NCBI RefSeq assembly: GCF_943914565.1
Contig: NZ_CALUCN010000028.1
Location: 1 to 19,694 of the forward strand
DNA length: 19,694 nt
Source of the DNA: an uncultured Tessaracoccus sp.
GTDB lineage: Bacteria; Actinomycetota; Actinomycetes; Propionibacteriales; Propionibacteriaceae
Reading direction: 5' to 3'
In this document: one piece after another, positions 1 to 7,288 of the stretch
Position numbering within the stretch: the first letter of the stretch is position 1
Layout of the letters: every line of letters begins with the position of its first letter
Position numbers and translations under genes: made by a program
Notes under the pieces: model-generated
Told to the model about the DNA's origin: nothing
Databases searched by the model: none
What the model saw: only the letters and a program-made list of their open reading frames with translations

Positions 1-1
1 A

Positions 2-667
2 CGCCGCGCAGCCGCATTCGGGATCTTCGCCCGCCAAGCCATCGGCCAGGACTCGCTCATGGACGTCGACCTCGTCGTCCACATCCCCGCGCAAACGCCA
101 GCGCAGGGCCTCGACGCGGAGGCCGGCGACGGCGACGCTGGTGCGCCGCTCGGCACGTCGGCGTACGTCGAGGGTTGGGGCCGGCTGCTCATCGACACCC
201 TCCCCAGCTTCCTCGCCGGCTCCACGGTGACCGTGCGTCCGGTGCTCGACCCGAACATGATCCCCGACGCCACCGGGCATGAGCCGACGGCCGCCCAGCG
301 GCTCGCGCTCTCGGTCAGGAACCCGCGCTCGGTGTTCCCGTACTCCGCCACCTCGGCCAGACGATGCGACATCGACCACACCATCGCGTATGACCCCACC
401 GGCCGCGCCGGCCCCACGGCGATGGGGAACCTCGGTCCCTTGGAGCGCACGGCGCACCGGGCCAAGACCGCCGGCCACTGGCAGGCCGACCAGCCAGAGC
501 CGGGCGCATTCCACTGGGCATCCCCCATGGGGTTCGAATACCTCGTCACCGGCCAAGGCACGGTGAGAACGAAAACACCGGACGTTCCGGTGGCACCCAT
601 CCCCGAGCTGCCACCACAAGCACCACCGGTGTATGAGCCACCACCAGACCGAGCCCGCGCCGCCTGA
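2..667 (+). CDS. DUF222/13E12-type HNH endonuclease-like protein, C-terminal part
   Basis: This is the 3' end of a longer gene. The frame is open to the left window edge, so the ATG at 59 is internal and the codons before it encode an Arg/Ala-rich stretch typical of the end of a DUF222 domain. The C-terminal half holds an HNH-like region: CDIDH (around residues 122-126 of the visible fragment), then a GPT...NLGPL block and an AHRAKT segment followed by GHW. This order is typical of the actinobacterial 13E12/REP HNH family, often multi-copy and linked with mobile or variable regions. In relatives I recall a CxxHH-type element where this protein has ERTAH, so the metal site may be altered. The tail is Pro-rich and low complexity. 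Its role in the cell is unknown; nuclease activity is inferred from family only. Confidence 0.8.
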   Translation, partial: RRAAAFGIFARQAIGQDSLMDVDLVVHIPAQTPAQGLDAEAGDGDAGAPLGTSAYVEGWGRLLIDTLPSFLAGSTVTVRPVLDPNMIPDATGHEPTAAQRLALSVRNPRSVFPYSATSARRCDIDHTIAYDPTGRAGPTAMGNLGPLERTAHRAKTAGHWQADQPEPGAFHWASPMGFEYLVTGQGTVRTKTPDVPVAPIPELPPQAPPVYEPPPDRARAA

Positions 668-758
668 CCCCGCAGCCCGGCACCGTCCCCACCCCTTCAC
701 CGCACCACTACCCCGCCGGCCACCAAGCCGCGCGGGGCAGTGGTGCTGCACCGAGCCC

Positions 759-911
759 GTGCAGACGCGCGCTGCACTCGACAAAATGAAACAGCCGACA
801 CTCCACGAGGGCGTCCACGTCGTGGAGGAACCACATGACGAGGTCTTCGGCCGCACGTTCGTGGTCACGGACCCGGACGCCAATCTCATCCGGGTCTCAC
901 CGGTGGACTGA
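759..911 (+). pseudogene. Remnant of a VOC (glyoxalase/bleomycin-resistance fold) protein, C-terminal piece
   Basis: About 50 codons before the TGA at 909-911 read like the last third of a VOC-superfamily protein. There is a helix-like stretch ending in GVHVVEEP, then FGRTFVVTDPDANLIRVSP, the usual FxDPDGN-type strand that supplies a metal ligand region. The rest of a VOC protein (normally 110-130 residues) is absent. Upstream, the same frame runs through Pro/Arg-rich sequence overlapping the end of the DUF222 gene, which is not VOC-like, and I found no VOC N-terminus in the other frames. The likeliest explanation is a gene truncated by the rearrangement that brought the DUF222 gene. A short functional peptide from the ATG at 786 cannot be excluded. 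Bases 668-758 and 912-982 hold nothing else I recognise. Confidence 0.6.
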
Positions 912-982
912 CGACCGGGTTGCCTCGCCACGGGCGCGGACCCGGGCGTCGCGCAGGGGACCGCACCACCGTCGGAGGCTCA

Positions 983-988
983 TAGACT
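983..988 (+). promoter_or_regulatory. Candidate -10 box (TAGACT) for a leaderless transcript
   Basis: TAGACT matches the actinobacterial TANNNT -10 consensus and ends 6 nt before the ATG at 995. Transcription would start at or beside the A of the start codon. The only purine-rich Shine-Dalgarno candidate (GGAGG, 974-978) is 16 nt from the ATG, too far to work. No clear -35 box is visible. Confidence 0.5.
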
Positions 989-994
989 GGGGTC

Positions 995-1594
995 ATGAGC
1001 TTCGCCCGACGTCAACGCCAGCAACTCGTCTCCGCCCTGCGCCAGGCCGGCGCGCTCGCGCCCACCGCGTGCGAGGGGTGGACCGCCCAGGACCTCGCCG
1101 CGCACCTGTGGGTGCGCGAGCACCGTCTGGATGCCCTTCCCGGCATCGGTCTGAGCCGCTTCGCGGGCCACACGGAGCAGGTGCAGGCCCGGGCCCTGCA
1201 CCGCAAGGGTTTCGAGGGACTCCTCGAGGACCTCGAGCAGCCGCCGGCGCTCGTGCGACTGCTCGACCCGATCGTGAACGGCGTCGAGTACTACATCCAC
1301 CACGAGGACGTGCTGCGCCCGCAGGGCGAGCGCGTGCAACTCCAGCCCCGGGACGTGGCCCCGCTCACGCGCGTGGCCCTGCTCCTGGCGCGGAAGTCGC
1401 GGCTGGGCAAGGACCTGCGCCTCGTCGTGACGCCGACGGGTGGCCACGCGCGCTCGTTCGGGGCGGGGTCGACGGTGGTCCACGTCGAGGGCCCGGGCAA
1501 TGAACTGCTGCTGCACTTCACCGGCCGCGACGCGGACGTCACCATCGTCGCCGACGACGTCGACGCCTACCGCGCCGGCGTCGTCGGGCTCTGA
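995..1594 (+). CDS. TIGR03085-type metal-binding protein (DinB/maleylpyruvate isomerase-like fold)
   Basis: This 199-residue protein matches the actinobacterial TIGR03085 family, part of the mycothiol-dependent maleylpyruvate isomerase/DinB superfamily. The sequence shows the N-terminal helix with TACEGWTAQDLAAHL (residues 24-38), where His37 is a likely metal ligand. It also has the VNGVEYYIHHEDV segment (residues 94-106), whose His-His-Glu-Asp supplies the other ligands. Length fits the family (about 200 residues). The C-terminal third is a beta-rich domain. Substrate and reaction are unknown for this subfamily; thiol-dependent chemistry is an inference from the superfamily. The ATG at 995 is preferred because the family starts at SFARxxR and because a -10 box lies just upstream. 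The gene is convergent with gatB, with only 6 nt between their stops. Confidence 0.82.
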   Translation: MSFARRQRQQLVSALRQAGALAPTACEGWTAQDLAAHLWVREHRLDALPGIGLSRFAGHTEQVQARALHRKGFEGLLEDLEQPPALVRLLDPIVNGVEYYIHHEDVLRPQGERVQLQPRDVAPLTRVALLLARKSRLGKDLRLVVTPTGGHARSFGAGSTVVHVEGPGNELLLHFTGRDADVTIVADDVDAYRAGVVGL

Positions 1595-1600
1595 CTCCGC

Positions 1601-3079
1601 TCAGCCGAGGCGCTGCATGATGAGCTCGCGCACCTTCGCAGCGTCCGCCTGGCCACGCATGGCCTTCATGACCTGACCGATGAGTGCTCCTGCGGCCTTG
1701 ACCTTGCCGCCGCGGATCTTCTCCGCGACGTCGGGGTTGGCCGCGATGACCTCGTCGACGGCCGCGCCGAGCGCGCCCTCGTCGGAGACCACGACGAGCC
1801 CGCGGGACTCGACGACCTTCCGCGGCTCGCCCTCCCCCGCCACGACGCCGTCGATGACCTGACGGGCGAGCTTGTCGGTGACCACACCCTCGTCGACGAG
1901 GCGCTGTACCTCGGCCACCTGCTCAGGAGTGATGCCCACCTCGTCGAGTTCGACGCCGGCCTCGTTGGCCCGGCGAGCGAGCTCGGACACCCACCACTTG
2001 CGCGCGTGAGCGGGACTCGCCCCGGCGCGCACCGTGGCGTCGACGAGGTCCAGCGCGCCGGCGCCGACGACGCCCGCGAAGTCGATGTCGCTGAAGCCCC
2101 ACTCGCTCTGCAACCGGGCGCGCCGCTCGTTCGGCGGCTCGGGCAGTGTCTGGCGCAGCTGCTCGATCCACTCGGCGGAGGCCGCGATCGGCAACAGGTC
2201 CGGCTCGGCGAAGTAGCGGTAGTCGTCGGCGTCGGACTTCGGTCGGCCCGGGCTCGTCGTGCCGGAGGACTCGTCGAAGTGGCGCGTCTCCTGCACGACG
2301 GTGTCGCCGGCATCCAGCACCGCGGCCTGGCGGCAGATCTCGTGCGTGACCGCGCGCTCGATCGAGCGCAGGGAGTTCACGTTCTTCGTCTCGGTGCGGG
2401 TGCCGAGCACCTCGGCGCCGCGCGGCGCGACCGAGACGTTCGCGTCGCAGCGCAGCGACCCCTGCTCCATGCGCGCGTCGGAGATGTCGAGCGCCTTCAC
2501 GAGCTCGCGCAGGTGCGCGACGTAGGCCCGCGCCACCTGCGGCGTCCTCGCACCCGCCCCGACGACGGGTCGGGTCACGATCTCTATGAGCGGCACCCCG
2601 GCGCGGTTGTAGTCGAGCAGCGAGTACTCGGAGCCCTGCAGGCGGCCGGTGTGCCCGGCGTGGGTGGACTTGCCGGCGTCCTCCTCCAGGTGCGCGCGCT
2701 CGATCTCCACCCGGAACTGCTCGCCCTCCACCTCGACGTCGACGTACCCGTCGTGGCAGATCGGCTCGTCGTACTGGCTCGTCTGGAAGTTCTTCGTCAT
2801 GTCCGGGTAGAAGTAGTTCTTCCTGGCCATGCGGCTGTACGGCGCGATGTCGCAGTGCAGCGCGAGCCCCAGCCGGATCGCGGACTCGACGGCCTTTGCG
2901 TTGATGCTCGGCAGCGCCCCGGGCAGACCGAGGCACACCGGGCAGGTGTGCGTGTTGGGTTCGGCGCCGAACTCGTTCGGGCACCCGCAGAACATCTTGG
3001 TCGTCGTGTTCAGCTCGACGTGCACCTCGAGCCCGAGCGCGGGGTCGTAGTGCTCCAGCACCTCGTCGAACTCCATCAT
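1601..3079 (-). CDS. gatB: Asp-tRNA(Asn)/Glu-tRNA(Gln) amidotransferase subunit B
   Basis: GatB is the tRNA-binding and kinase subunit of GatCAB. It phosphorylates the Glu or Asp on mischarged tRNA so that ammonia from GatA can form Gln-tRNA or Asn-tRNA in the cytoplasm. The protein has 492 residues, normal for the family. It begins with the GLEVHVELNT signature (residues 16-25), followed by a zinc-type quartet Cys31, Cys33, Cys46 and Cys49. Further on are the DYNRAGVPLIEIV block and the DANVSV block. The last about 150 residues form the helical tail plus YqeY-like domain that grips tRNA, ending in VRELIMQRLG. The start is ATG 3079, overlapping the gatA stop by four bases (ATGA); the second ATG at 3076 is an alternative. 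The frame remains open far upstream across gatA, but that part is a high-GC shadow. Confidence 0.97.
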   Translation of the reverse strand: MMEFDEVLEHYDPALGLEVHVELNTTTKMFCGCPNEFGAEPNTHTCPVCLGLPGALPSINAKAVESAIRLGLALHCDIAPYSRMARKNYFYPDMTKNFQTSQYDEPICHDGYVDVEVEGEQFRVEIERAHLEEDAGKSTHAGHTGRLQGSEYSLLDYNRAGVPLIEIVTRPVVGAGARTPQVARAYVAHLRELVKALDISDARMEQGSLRCDANVSVAPRGAEVLGTRTETKNVNSLRSIERAVTHEICRQAAVLDAGDTVVQETRHFDESSGTTSPGRPKSDADDYRYFAEPDLLPIAASAEWIEQLRQTLPEPPNERRARLQSEWGFSDIDFAGVVGAGALDLVDATVRAGASPAHARKWWVSELARRANEAGVELDEVGITPEQVAEVQRLVDEGVVTDKLARQVIDGVVAGEGEPRKVVESRGLVVVSDEGALGAAVDEVIAANPDVAEKIRGGKVKAAGALIGQVMKAMRGQADAAKVRELIMQRLG

Positions 3080-4572
3080 CGGCCTTCCTCCCCGTCCTCG
3101 GCGAGCGCTGGCAGGGACGCCGCGCCCGTGCGTTGGTGCTGTGCGGCCTCCAGCGCGCCGCCAACCTGGTACAACCGCGCGTCCTCCCCCGAGGGGGCCG
3201 TGACCTGCAGCCCGACCGGGAGGCCGTCGGAGAGTCCGACAGGGAACGACGCCGAGGCGTTGCCGGCGAGGTTCGACGGGATCGTGCACAGGTCGGACAT
3301 GTACATCGCGAGCGGGTCGTCCATCCGCTCGCCGATGCGGAACGCCACGGTCGGCGTGGTCGGGCTCACGAGCACGTCGCACTGCTCGAAGGCGCGCGCG
3401 AAGTCCTCGATGATGAGCGTGCGGACGCGCTGGGCCTGCCCGTAGAACTGGTCGGCGTAGCCGGCCGAGAGCGCGTAGGTGCCCAGGATGATGCGGCGCT
3501 TCGCCTCGCGACCGAACCCAGCGTCGCGGCTGAGGCTCATCACCTCGGCGGCAGAGTGGGTGCCGTCGTCGCCGGCGCGCAGTCCGTAGCGCATGCCGTC
3601 GAAGCGGGCGAGGTTGCTCGACACCTCTGCCGGGTGGATGAGGTAGTAGGCCGCGATGGCGTGCTCGAACGTCGGGCACGACACCTCGACGACCGTGGCG
3701 CCGAGGTCCGCGAGCAGAGCGACGGCCTCGTCGCAGCGCTGTCGGACCCCGGCGTCGATGCCCTCGCCGCGGAACTGCGTCACGACGCCGACCCGCACGC
3801 CGGTGAGGTCCGTGCCCTGCACCGCGTCGGCCAGGCCTCCGGGGGAGCCGGGCAAGCTCGTTGCGTCCATCTCGTCGTGGCCGCCGATGACCTCGTGCAG
3901 CAGCGCGGCGTCCCGGACCGTGTGCGCGACGGGGCCGGGCTGGTCGAGCGACGACGCCATCGCCACGACGCCGTAGCGGGAGACGCCGCCGTAGGTGGGT
4001 TTCACGCCGACCGTGCCGGTGACCGCGCCGGGCTGCCGGATGGAGCCGCCGGTGTCGGAGCCGAGGGCCAGCGGCACCATGCGCGCCGCGACGGCCGCGG
4101 CCGAGCCGCCGCCGGACCCGCCGGGCACCCGGTCGAGGTCCCAGGGGTTGTGCGTCGGGCCGAACGCGGAGGTCTCGGTGGACGAGCCCATCGCGAACTC
4201 GTCCATGTTCGTCTTGCCGACGATCACGAGCCCCGCCTCGCGGATGCGCCGCACGACGGTGGCGTCGTAGGGCGGCACCCACCCCTCGAGCATGCGGGAC
4301 CCGCAGGTGGTGGGCATGTCGCGGGTGCAGAAGTTGTCCTTCACCGCGATCGGGACGCCGGCGAGCGGGCTCGGGCGTTCACCCTCACCGATGCGCCGGT
4401 CGACGTCGGCCGCCGCGGCCAGCGCGGCGTCGCGGTCGACGTGCAGGAACGCGCGGACGCGCCCGTCGAGGGCCTCGATCCGGTCGAGGAACGCCCGGGT
4501 CACCTCGACCGACGTCGTCTCGCCGTCTGCGATCATGCGGCCCAGCTCGGCCGCGGACTCCATCACCAGCAC
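3076..4572 (-). CDS. gatA: Asp-tRNA(Asn)/Glu-tRNA(Gln) amidotransferase subunit A
   Basis: GatA is the amidase-signature subunit that releases ammonia from glutamine for GatB. The catalytic Ser-cisSer-Lys triad is intact. Lys78 sits in GVPIAVKDN, Ser153 in VPGGSGGGSAA and Ser177 in GSDTGGSIRQP, nearly the same numbering as characterised GatA proteins. Length is 498 residues, as expected. The 5' end reads GTG-CTG-GTG-ATG, giving three possible starts at 4572, 4566 and 4563. A strong GGAGGAG lies just before, overlapping the end of gatC. It is 4 nt from the first GTG, 10 nt from the second and 13 nt from the ATG, so the true start could be any of them. Only one base separates the gatC stop from the first GTG, so translation is coupled. 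The 3' end overlaps gatB by four bases. Confidence 0.97.
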   Translation of the reverse strand: MLVMESAAELGRMIADGETTSVEVTRAFLDRIEALDGRVRAFLHVDRDAALAAAADVDRRIGEGERPSPLAGVPIAVKDNFCTRDMPTTCGSRMLEGWVPPYDATVVRRIREAGLVIVGKTNMDEFAMGSSTETSAFGPTHNPWDLDRVPGGSGGGSAAAVAARMVPLALGSDTGGSIRQPGAVTGTVGVKPTYGGVSRYGVVAMASSLDQPGPVAHTVRDAALLHEVIGGHDEMDATSLPGSPGGLADAVQGTDLTGVRVGVVTQFRGEGIDAGVRQRCDEAVALLADLGATVVEVSCPTFEHAIAAYYLIHPAEVSSNLARFDGMRYGLRAGDDGTHSAAEVMSLSRDAGFGREAKRRIILGTYALSAGYADQFYGQAQRVRTLIIEDFARAFEQCDVLVSPTTPTVAFRIGERMDDPLAMYMSDLCTIPSNLAGNASASFPVGLSDGLPVGLQVTAPSGEDARLYQVGGALEAAQHQRTGAASLPALAEDGEEGR

Positions 4573-4573
4573 G

Positions 4574-4873
4574 TCACTCCTCCCCCAGGATCGCCGGCAC
4601 CCGGAAGCGTCCGTCCTCGACGGCGGGCGCGCCCGAGAGCGCCTCGTCGGGCGTCAGACAGGGGCGGACGACGTCCTCGCGGAAGACGTTGGTGCGGGCG
4701 AGTGCGTGCGTGGTGGCGTCCACCCCGTCGCGGGACACCTCCTGCACCTTGGCCATGGCGCGCAGGATCACGTCGAGCTCTGGCGCGAGCGCACGGCACT
4801 CCTCCTCGGTCAGGCGAAGGCTCGCAAGCGCACCGAGGTGCGCCACGTCCTCCGGGGTCACGGCCACGTCCAT
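4574..4873 (-). CDS. gatC: Asp-tRNA(Asn)/Glu-tRNA(Gln) amidotransferase subunit C
   Basis: GatC is the small subunit that wraps around GatA and stabilises the GatA-GatB complex. The protein starts with the VTPEDVAHLGALASLRLTEE helix typical of GatC. Its C-terminus has the NVFREDVVRP...LSGAP...FRVPAIL block that inserts in GatA. I chose ATG 4873 (99 residues, the family size) because GAGGAGG lies 5 nt upstream. An in-frame ATG at 4903 would add ten acidic residues, but it overlaps a likely -10 box and has no good ribosome-binding site. It is the first gene of the gatC-gatA-gatB operon. Confidence 0.95.
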   Translation of the reverse strand: MDVAVTPEDVAHLGALASLRLTEEECRALAPELDVILRAMAKVQEVSRDGVDATTHALARTNVFREDVVRPCLTPDEALSGAPAVEDGRFRVPAILGEE

Positions 4874-4901
4874 CCGGTCCTCCTCGTTGTCGGCCGGACC
4901 C

Positions 4902-4907
4902 ATCCTA
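4902..4907 (-). promoter_or_regulatory. Candidate -10 box (TAGGAT) for gatCAB
   Basis: On the minus strand TAGGAT lies about 30 nt upstream of the gatC ATG. It leaves a short leader that contains the GAGGAGG ribosome-binding site. No matching -35 element is evident. The gap between the upstream membrane-protein stop and gatC is about 120 nt, compatible with a separate promoter. Confidence 0.4.
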
Positions 4908-4993
4908 GATCCCCGGCGCGGTTCGTGCGCGACGGGACCATCGCGTCGGCCCCGGGCGTGGACGCCGCTCCTCGAACTGCCCAGCTCCGCTGC

Positions 4994-5194
4994 TCACTGG
5001 CCGGTCAGCATGAGGTAGAACATCCGGCCCAGCAGGAACACCCCCACGCCGATCGCGGAGCAGACGATCGGGACCACGATGCGCATCATGCGCTTGAACC
5101 GCGTCGAGTGGACCATTCTCGGGCCCTTGCCGGTGCCGGGACGGGCGCGCAGCGGCATGTCGCCGCTCAGGTCCAGGTCCGAGAAGATCCTCAT
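4994..5194 (-). CDS. Small single-pass membrane protein, function unknown
   Basis: This is a 66-residue protein that I do not recognise. Residues 1-36 are polar and basic, with an RFKRMMR cluster just before a hydrophobic segment at about residues 39-62 (IVVPIVCSAIGVGVFLLGRMF). A very short tail, YLMLTGQ, follows. By the positive-inside rule the N-terminus should be cytoplasmic. There is no Shine-Dalgarno sequence before the ATG at 5194, but a TAGACT box ends 8 nt upstream, so the mRNA is probably leaderless. The gene sits between the MetE-like gene and gatC, where I would expect ligA in many actinobacteria. Coding status is supported by the coherent topology and the promoter, not by homology. 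The longer open frame upstream of 5194 is antisense to the neighbouring gene and is not real. Confidence 0.65.
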   Translation of the reverse strand: MRIFSDLDLSGDMPLRARPGTGKGPRMVHSTRFKRMMRIVVPIVCSAIGVGVFLLGRMFYLMLTGQ

Positions 5195-5202
5195 GGGCGA
5201 CG

Positions 5203-5208
5203 AGTCTA
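5203..5208 (-). promoter_or_regulatory. Candidate -10 box (TAGACT) overlapping the upstream stop codon
   Basis: The TAG stop of the MetE-like gene (5208-5206) is also the first half of a TAGACT hexamer. The hexamer lies 8 nt before the ATG of the 66-residue membrane protein. The spacing predicts a leaderless transcript. The -35 region is not recognisable. Confidence 0.45.
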
Positions 5209-6144
5209 GCCGTGGAGCCCCTCCAGCACCGTCGCCGCGCGGCGCAGCTGCCCGAGCTGCCAGGTCACGTCGGCGGGTGCCCAGGCGGCCATCCCGCAGG
5301 CCGGTGCGAGCGACATCCACGGACCGAGTCCCAGTTCGCGCGTCACCCGACGGGCGCGGTCCACGAGCTCGTCGACGCCCTGACGCCGCGTCGCGGCGGT
5401 GTCGACGACGCCGAGCGTCAGCGCACCGCCGCCATCGATCCAGGTCCCCAGCTCGTCGACGTCCGCGTGGCTGGCGTCGACGTGCACGGCGCGGATGCCG
5501 GCGCGCCGGACGACGTCGAGGATCCTGCCCGGCGCGCAGCAGTGCAGCACGGCATCCGACCACGGGGCCAAGGTCCGCGCGATCTCCTCGTCGTCCACCG
5601 CCCGGTGCCGCGCGAGCCCCGACGCGGTGGGCACCGCGCCGCGGCGCACGGCGACGAGCGACGGCTCGTCCACCTGCACCGCCACTGACATCGCGGGGAG
5701 CCGGCGACGGAGGTCCTCGACCACCGTGCGGGCCCCCTCCTCGAGCGCCTGGGCGAGGTCTCGTCGCGCCCCGTGGTCGGCGAGCACGACGTCCCCGCGG
5801 GGCCGCTGCACCGTCGCCGCGAGCGTCCACGGCCCTGCGACCGCGATCTTCAGTCCGCCGGTCGCGCCCTGCAGCAGCTCCTCGAGATCGTCGAGGTCCC
5901 GGCGCCAGGTTGCGCGGGCCCGACGGTGGTTGGCGTCGGAGTGGTCCGTGAGGCGCCAGCCGGACGGCTGGAGGTCGACGCCGATCCCGTCCACGAGGCC
6001 GAGCGCCCGGCCGATCATCGACGCGTGCGGCCCACGCTCCGGCAGCTCCGGCACGGGCACGAGCTCGGGCAGCCCCTCGGCCATCGCGGCCACCGCGCCA
6101 CGGAAGTCCGTCCCCGGCAGCGAGCCGGCCCCGGTGACGATCAT
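5206..6144 (-). CDS. Short cobalamin-independent methionine synthase-like protein (MetE C-domain family)
   Basis: This 312-residue protein of the Meth_synt_2/UROD-MetE superfamily is found next to mnmA in many actinobacteria. It consists of a single TIM-barrel corresponding to the catalytic half of MetE. Supporting features are the opening GSLPGTDF, the AGPWTLA block (residues 103-109), the QVDEP block (157-161), a His-x-Cys pair (His201, Cys203) and a Cys in PACGM (Cys283). Together these make three of the four MetE zinc ligands. Where MetE has a Glu ligand I see only Asp candidates such as Asp223. Zinc binding is therefore plausible, but true methionine synthase activity is unproven; the methyl donor and acceptor are unknown. 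The ATG at 6144 overlaps the mnmA stop by four bases (ATGA), so the two genes are co-translated. Confidence 0.85.
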   Translation of the reverse strand: MIVTGAGSLPGTDFRGAVAAMAEGLPELVPVPELPERGPHASMIGRALGLVDGIGVDLQPSGWRLTDHSDANHRRARATWRRDLDDLEELLQGATGGLKIAVAGPWTLAATVQRPRGDVVLADHGARRDLAQALEEGARTVVEDLRRRLPAMSVAVQVDEPSLVAVRRGAVPTASGLARHRAVDDEEIARTLAPWSDAVLHCCAPGRILDVVRRAGIRAVHVDASHADVDELGTWIDGGGALTLGVVDTAATRRQGVDELVDRARRVTRELGLGPWMSLAPACGMAAWAPADVTWQLGQLRRAATVLEGLHG

Positions 6145-7217
6145 GCGTCGGTCCCCGCGATCACGGCGCTGCCGACGACCCGGTCACCGTCGTAGGCGAC
6201 GACGGTCTGGCCGGGCGCCACCCCCGTCGCGGGCTCGTCGAACCGCACCCGCCACTCGTCCGCTCCGGGGACGAACCAGGCCTCGAGCGGCGCGCCGTGT
6301 GCGCGGAACTGCGCCTGCCCCCGCCAGGGCTGGGCGACGGCGTCCCCGGTCCAGGTCGGCCGGATGCAGCGCAGCGCCGTGACGGCCAGTTCGTCGCGGC
6401 CGCCCACCACGACGGTGTTCGTGGCGGGCTCGATGCGCAGCACGTAGCGGGGCTTGCCGTCGGCGGCCGGCTGCCTGAGGTCCAGCCCCTTGCGCTGCCC
6501 GACGGTGAACCGGTGGTGCCCGAGGTGCTCGCCCAGCACCGTGCCGTCGGCGTCCTCGATGCGTCCCGGCCGGTCCCCCAGGTGCCGCGCGAGGAATCCC
6601 TGGGTGTCGCCGTCGGGGATGAAGCAGATGTCGTGGCTGTCGGGCTTCTTCGCCACCCCCATCCCGAGCGCCGCGGCCTCCTCGCGGACGCGCGCCTTCT
6701 CGACGTCGTCGAGCGGGAACAGGCAGCGCCGCAGCTGCGCCTGGTCGAGCATGCCGAGCACGTAGCTCTGGTCCTTCGCGCGGTCGGTCGCGCGTCGCAG
6801 CTGCACCGTGCCGTCGTCGGCGCGGTCGAGGCGCGCGTAGTGTCCCGTCGCGACGGCGTCGAAGCCGAGCGCGACCGCCCTGTCCAGCAGCGCGGCGAAC
6901 TTGATCCGCTCGTTGCACCTGAGGCACGGGTTGGGCGTGCGCCCGGCCCGGTACTCGGCGACGAAGTCCTCCACCACGTCGCGGTGGAACTCCTCGGCGA
7001 AATCCCAGACGTAGAACGGGATGTCCAGCAGGTCCGCGACCCGCCGGGCATCGTGGGAGTCCTCGAGCGAGCAGCACCCCCGGGCGCCGGAACGATAGCT
7101 CTCCGGGTTGCGGCTGAGCGCGAGATGCACCCCCGTGACGTCGTGCCCGGCGGCGACCATCCTCGCGGCCGCCACCGCCGAGTCGACGCCGCCGCTCATC
7201 GCTGCCAGTACCCGCAT
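6141..7217 (-). CDS. mnmA: tRNA-specific 2-thiouridylase MnmA (TrmU)
   Basis: MnmA puts sulfur on the wobble uridine U34 of tRNA(Lys/Glu/Gln), using ATP and sulfur supplied by a cysteine desulfurase. This 358-residue protein has the PP-loop SGGVDS at residues 8-13 and the catalytic Cys98 in NPCLRCN, with Cys101 next to it. The second active-site Cys198 is in SHDICF, and the FTVGQRKGL motif follows. The C-terminal beta-barrel is complete. The start at ATG 7217 is clear: AGGAGG lies 4 nt upstream and the residues MRVLAAMSGG match the family. The frame is open for another 700 nt upstream only because of base composition. The upstream neighbour encodes the probable sulfur donor, and the downstream MetE-like gene overlaps by 4 nt. 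Confidence 0.97.
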   Translation of the reverse strand: MRVLAAMSGGVDSAVAAARMVAAGHDVTGVHLALSRNPESYRSGARGCCSLEDSHDARRVADLLDIPFYVWDFAEEFHRDVVEDFVAEYRAGRTPNPCLRCNERIKFAALLDRAVALGFDAVATGHYARLDRADDGTVQLRRATDRAKDQSYVLGMLDQAQLRRCLFPLDDVEKARVREEAAALGMGVAKKPDSHDICFIPDGDTQGFLARHLGDRPGRIEDADGTVLGEHLGHHRFTVGQRKGLDLRQPAADGKPRYVLRIEPATNTVVVGGRDELAVTALRCIRPTWTGDAVAQPWRGQAQFRAHGAPLEAWFVPGADEWRVRFDEPATGVAPGQTVVAYDGDRVVGSAVIAGTDA

Positions 7218-7286
7218 CGCACCTCCTGCCGTTGCGCCGCCCCACTGTACCTGCGCAGCCCGCGGGATCCCACGTCGCGAGGTGCG
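7218..7286 (-). repeat. 8-bp inverted repeat pairing with the mnmA ribosome-binding site
   Basis: CGCACCTC (7218-7225) and GAGGTGCG (7279-7286) are perfect complements separated by 53 nt. In the minus-strand RNA the 5' arm lies three bases after the stop of the cysteine desulfurase gene. The 3' arm covers part of the mnmA Shine-Dalgarno and runs to the base before the ATG. Pairing would hide the ribosome-binding site in read-through RNA but not in RNA starting at the internal TACAGT promoter. Confidence 0.4.
7244..7249 (-). promoter_or_regulatory. Candidate -10 box (TACAGT) upstream of mnmA
   Basis: TACAGT on the minus strand lies about 27 nt before the mnmA start. It would give a leader of roughly 20 nt containing the AGGAGG site. 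The -35 region is weak. If real, mnmA can be transcribed both alone and by read-through from the cysteine desulfurase gene. Confidence 0.35.
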
Positions 7287-7288
7287 GT

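Noticed and set aside
1583..1610. Possible bidirectional terminator between the TIGR03085-type gene and gatB
   Set aside because: Only a 4-bp stem (CTGA/TCAG) with no T-tract on either side; too weak to call.
1601..4282. Minus-strand open frame extending gatB to 893 codons
   Set aside because: The upstream part overlaps gatA in another frame and is Arg/Gly-rich nonsense; GatB proper starts at 3079.
4901..4903. ATG 4903 as the gatC start
   Set aside because: It overlaps the likely -10 box and lacks a ribosome-binding site, whereas ATG 4873 has GAGGAGG 5 nt upstream and gives the normal length.
3133..4908. Plus-strand open frame of 591 codons antisense to gatA and gatC
   Set aside because: It mirrors the codon structure of the real genes on the other strand and has no recognisable domain.
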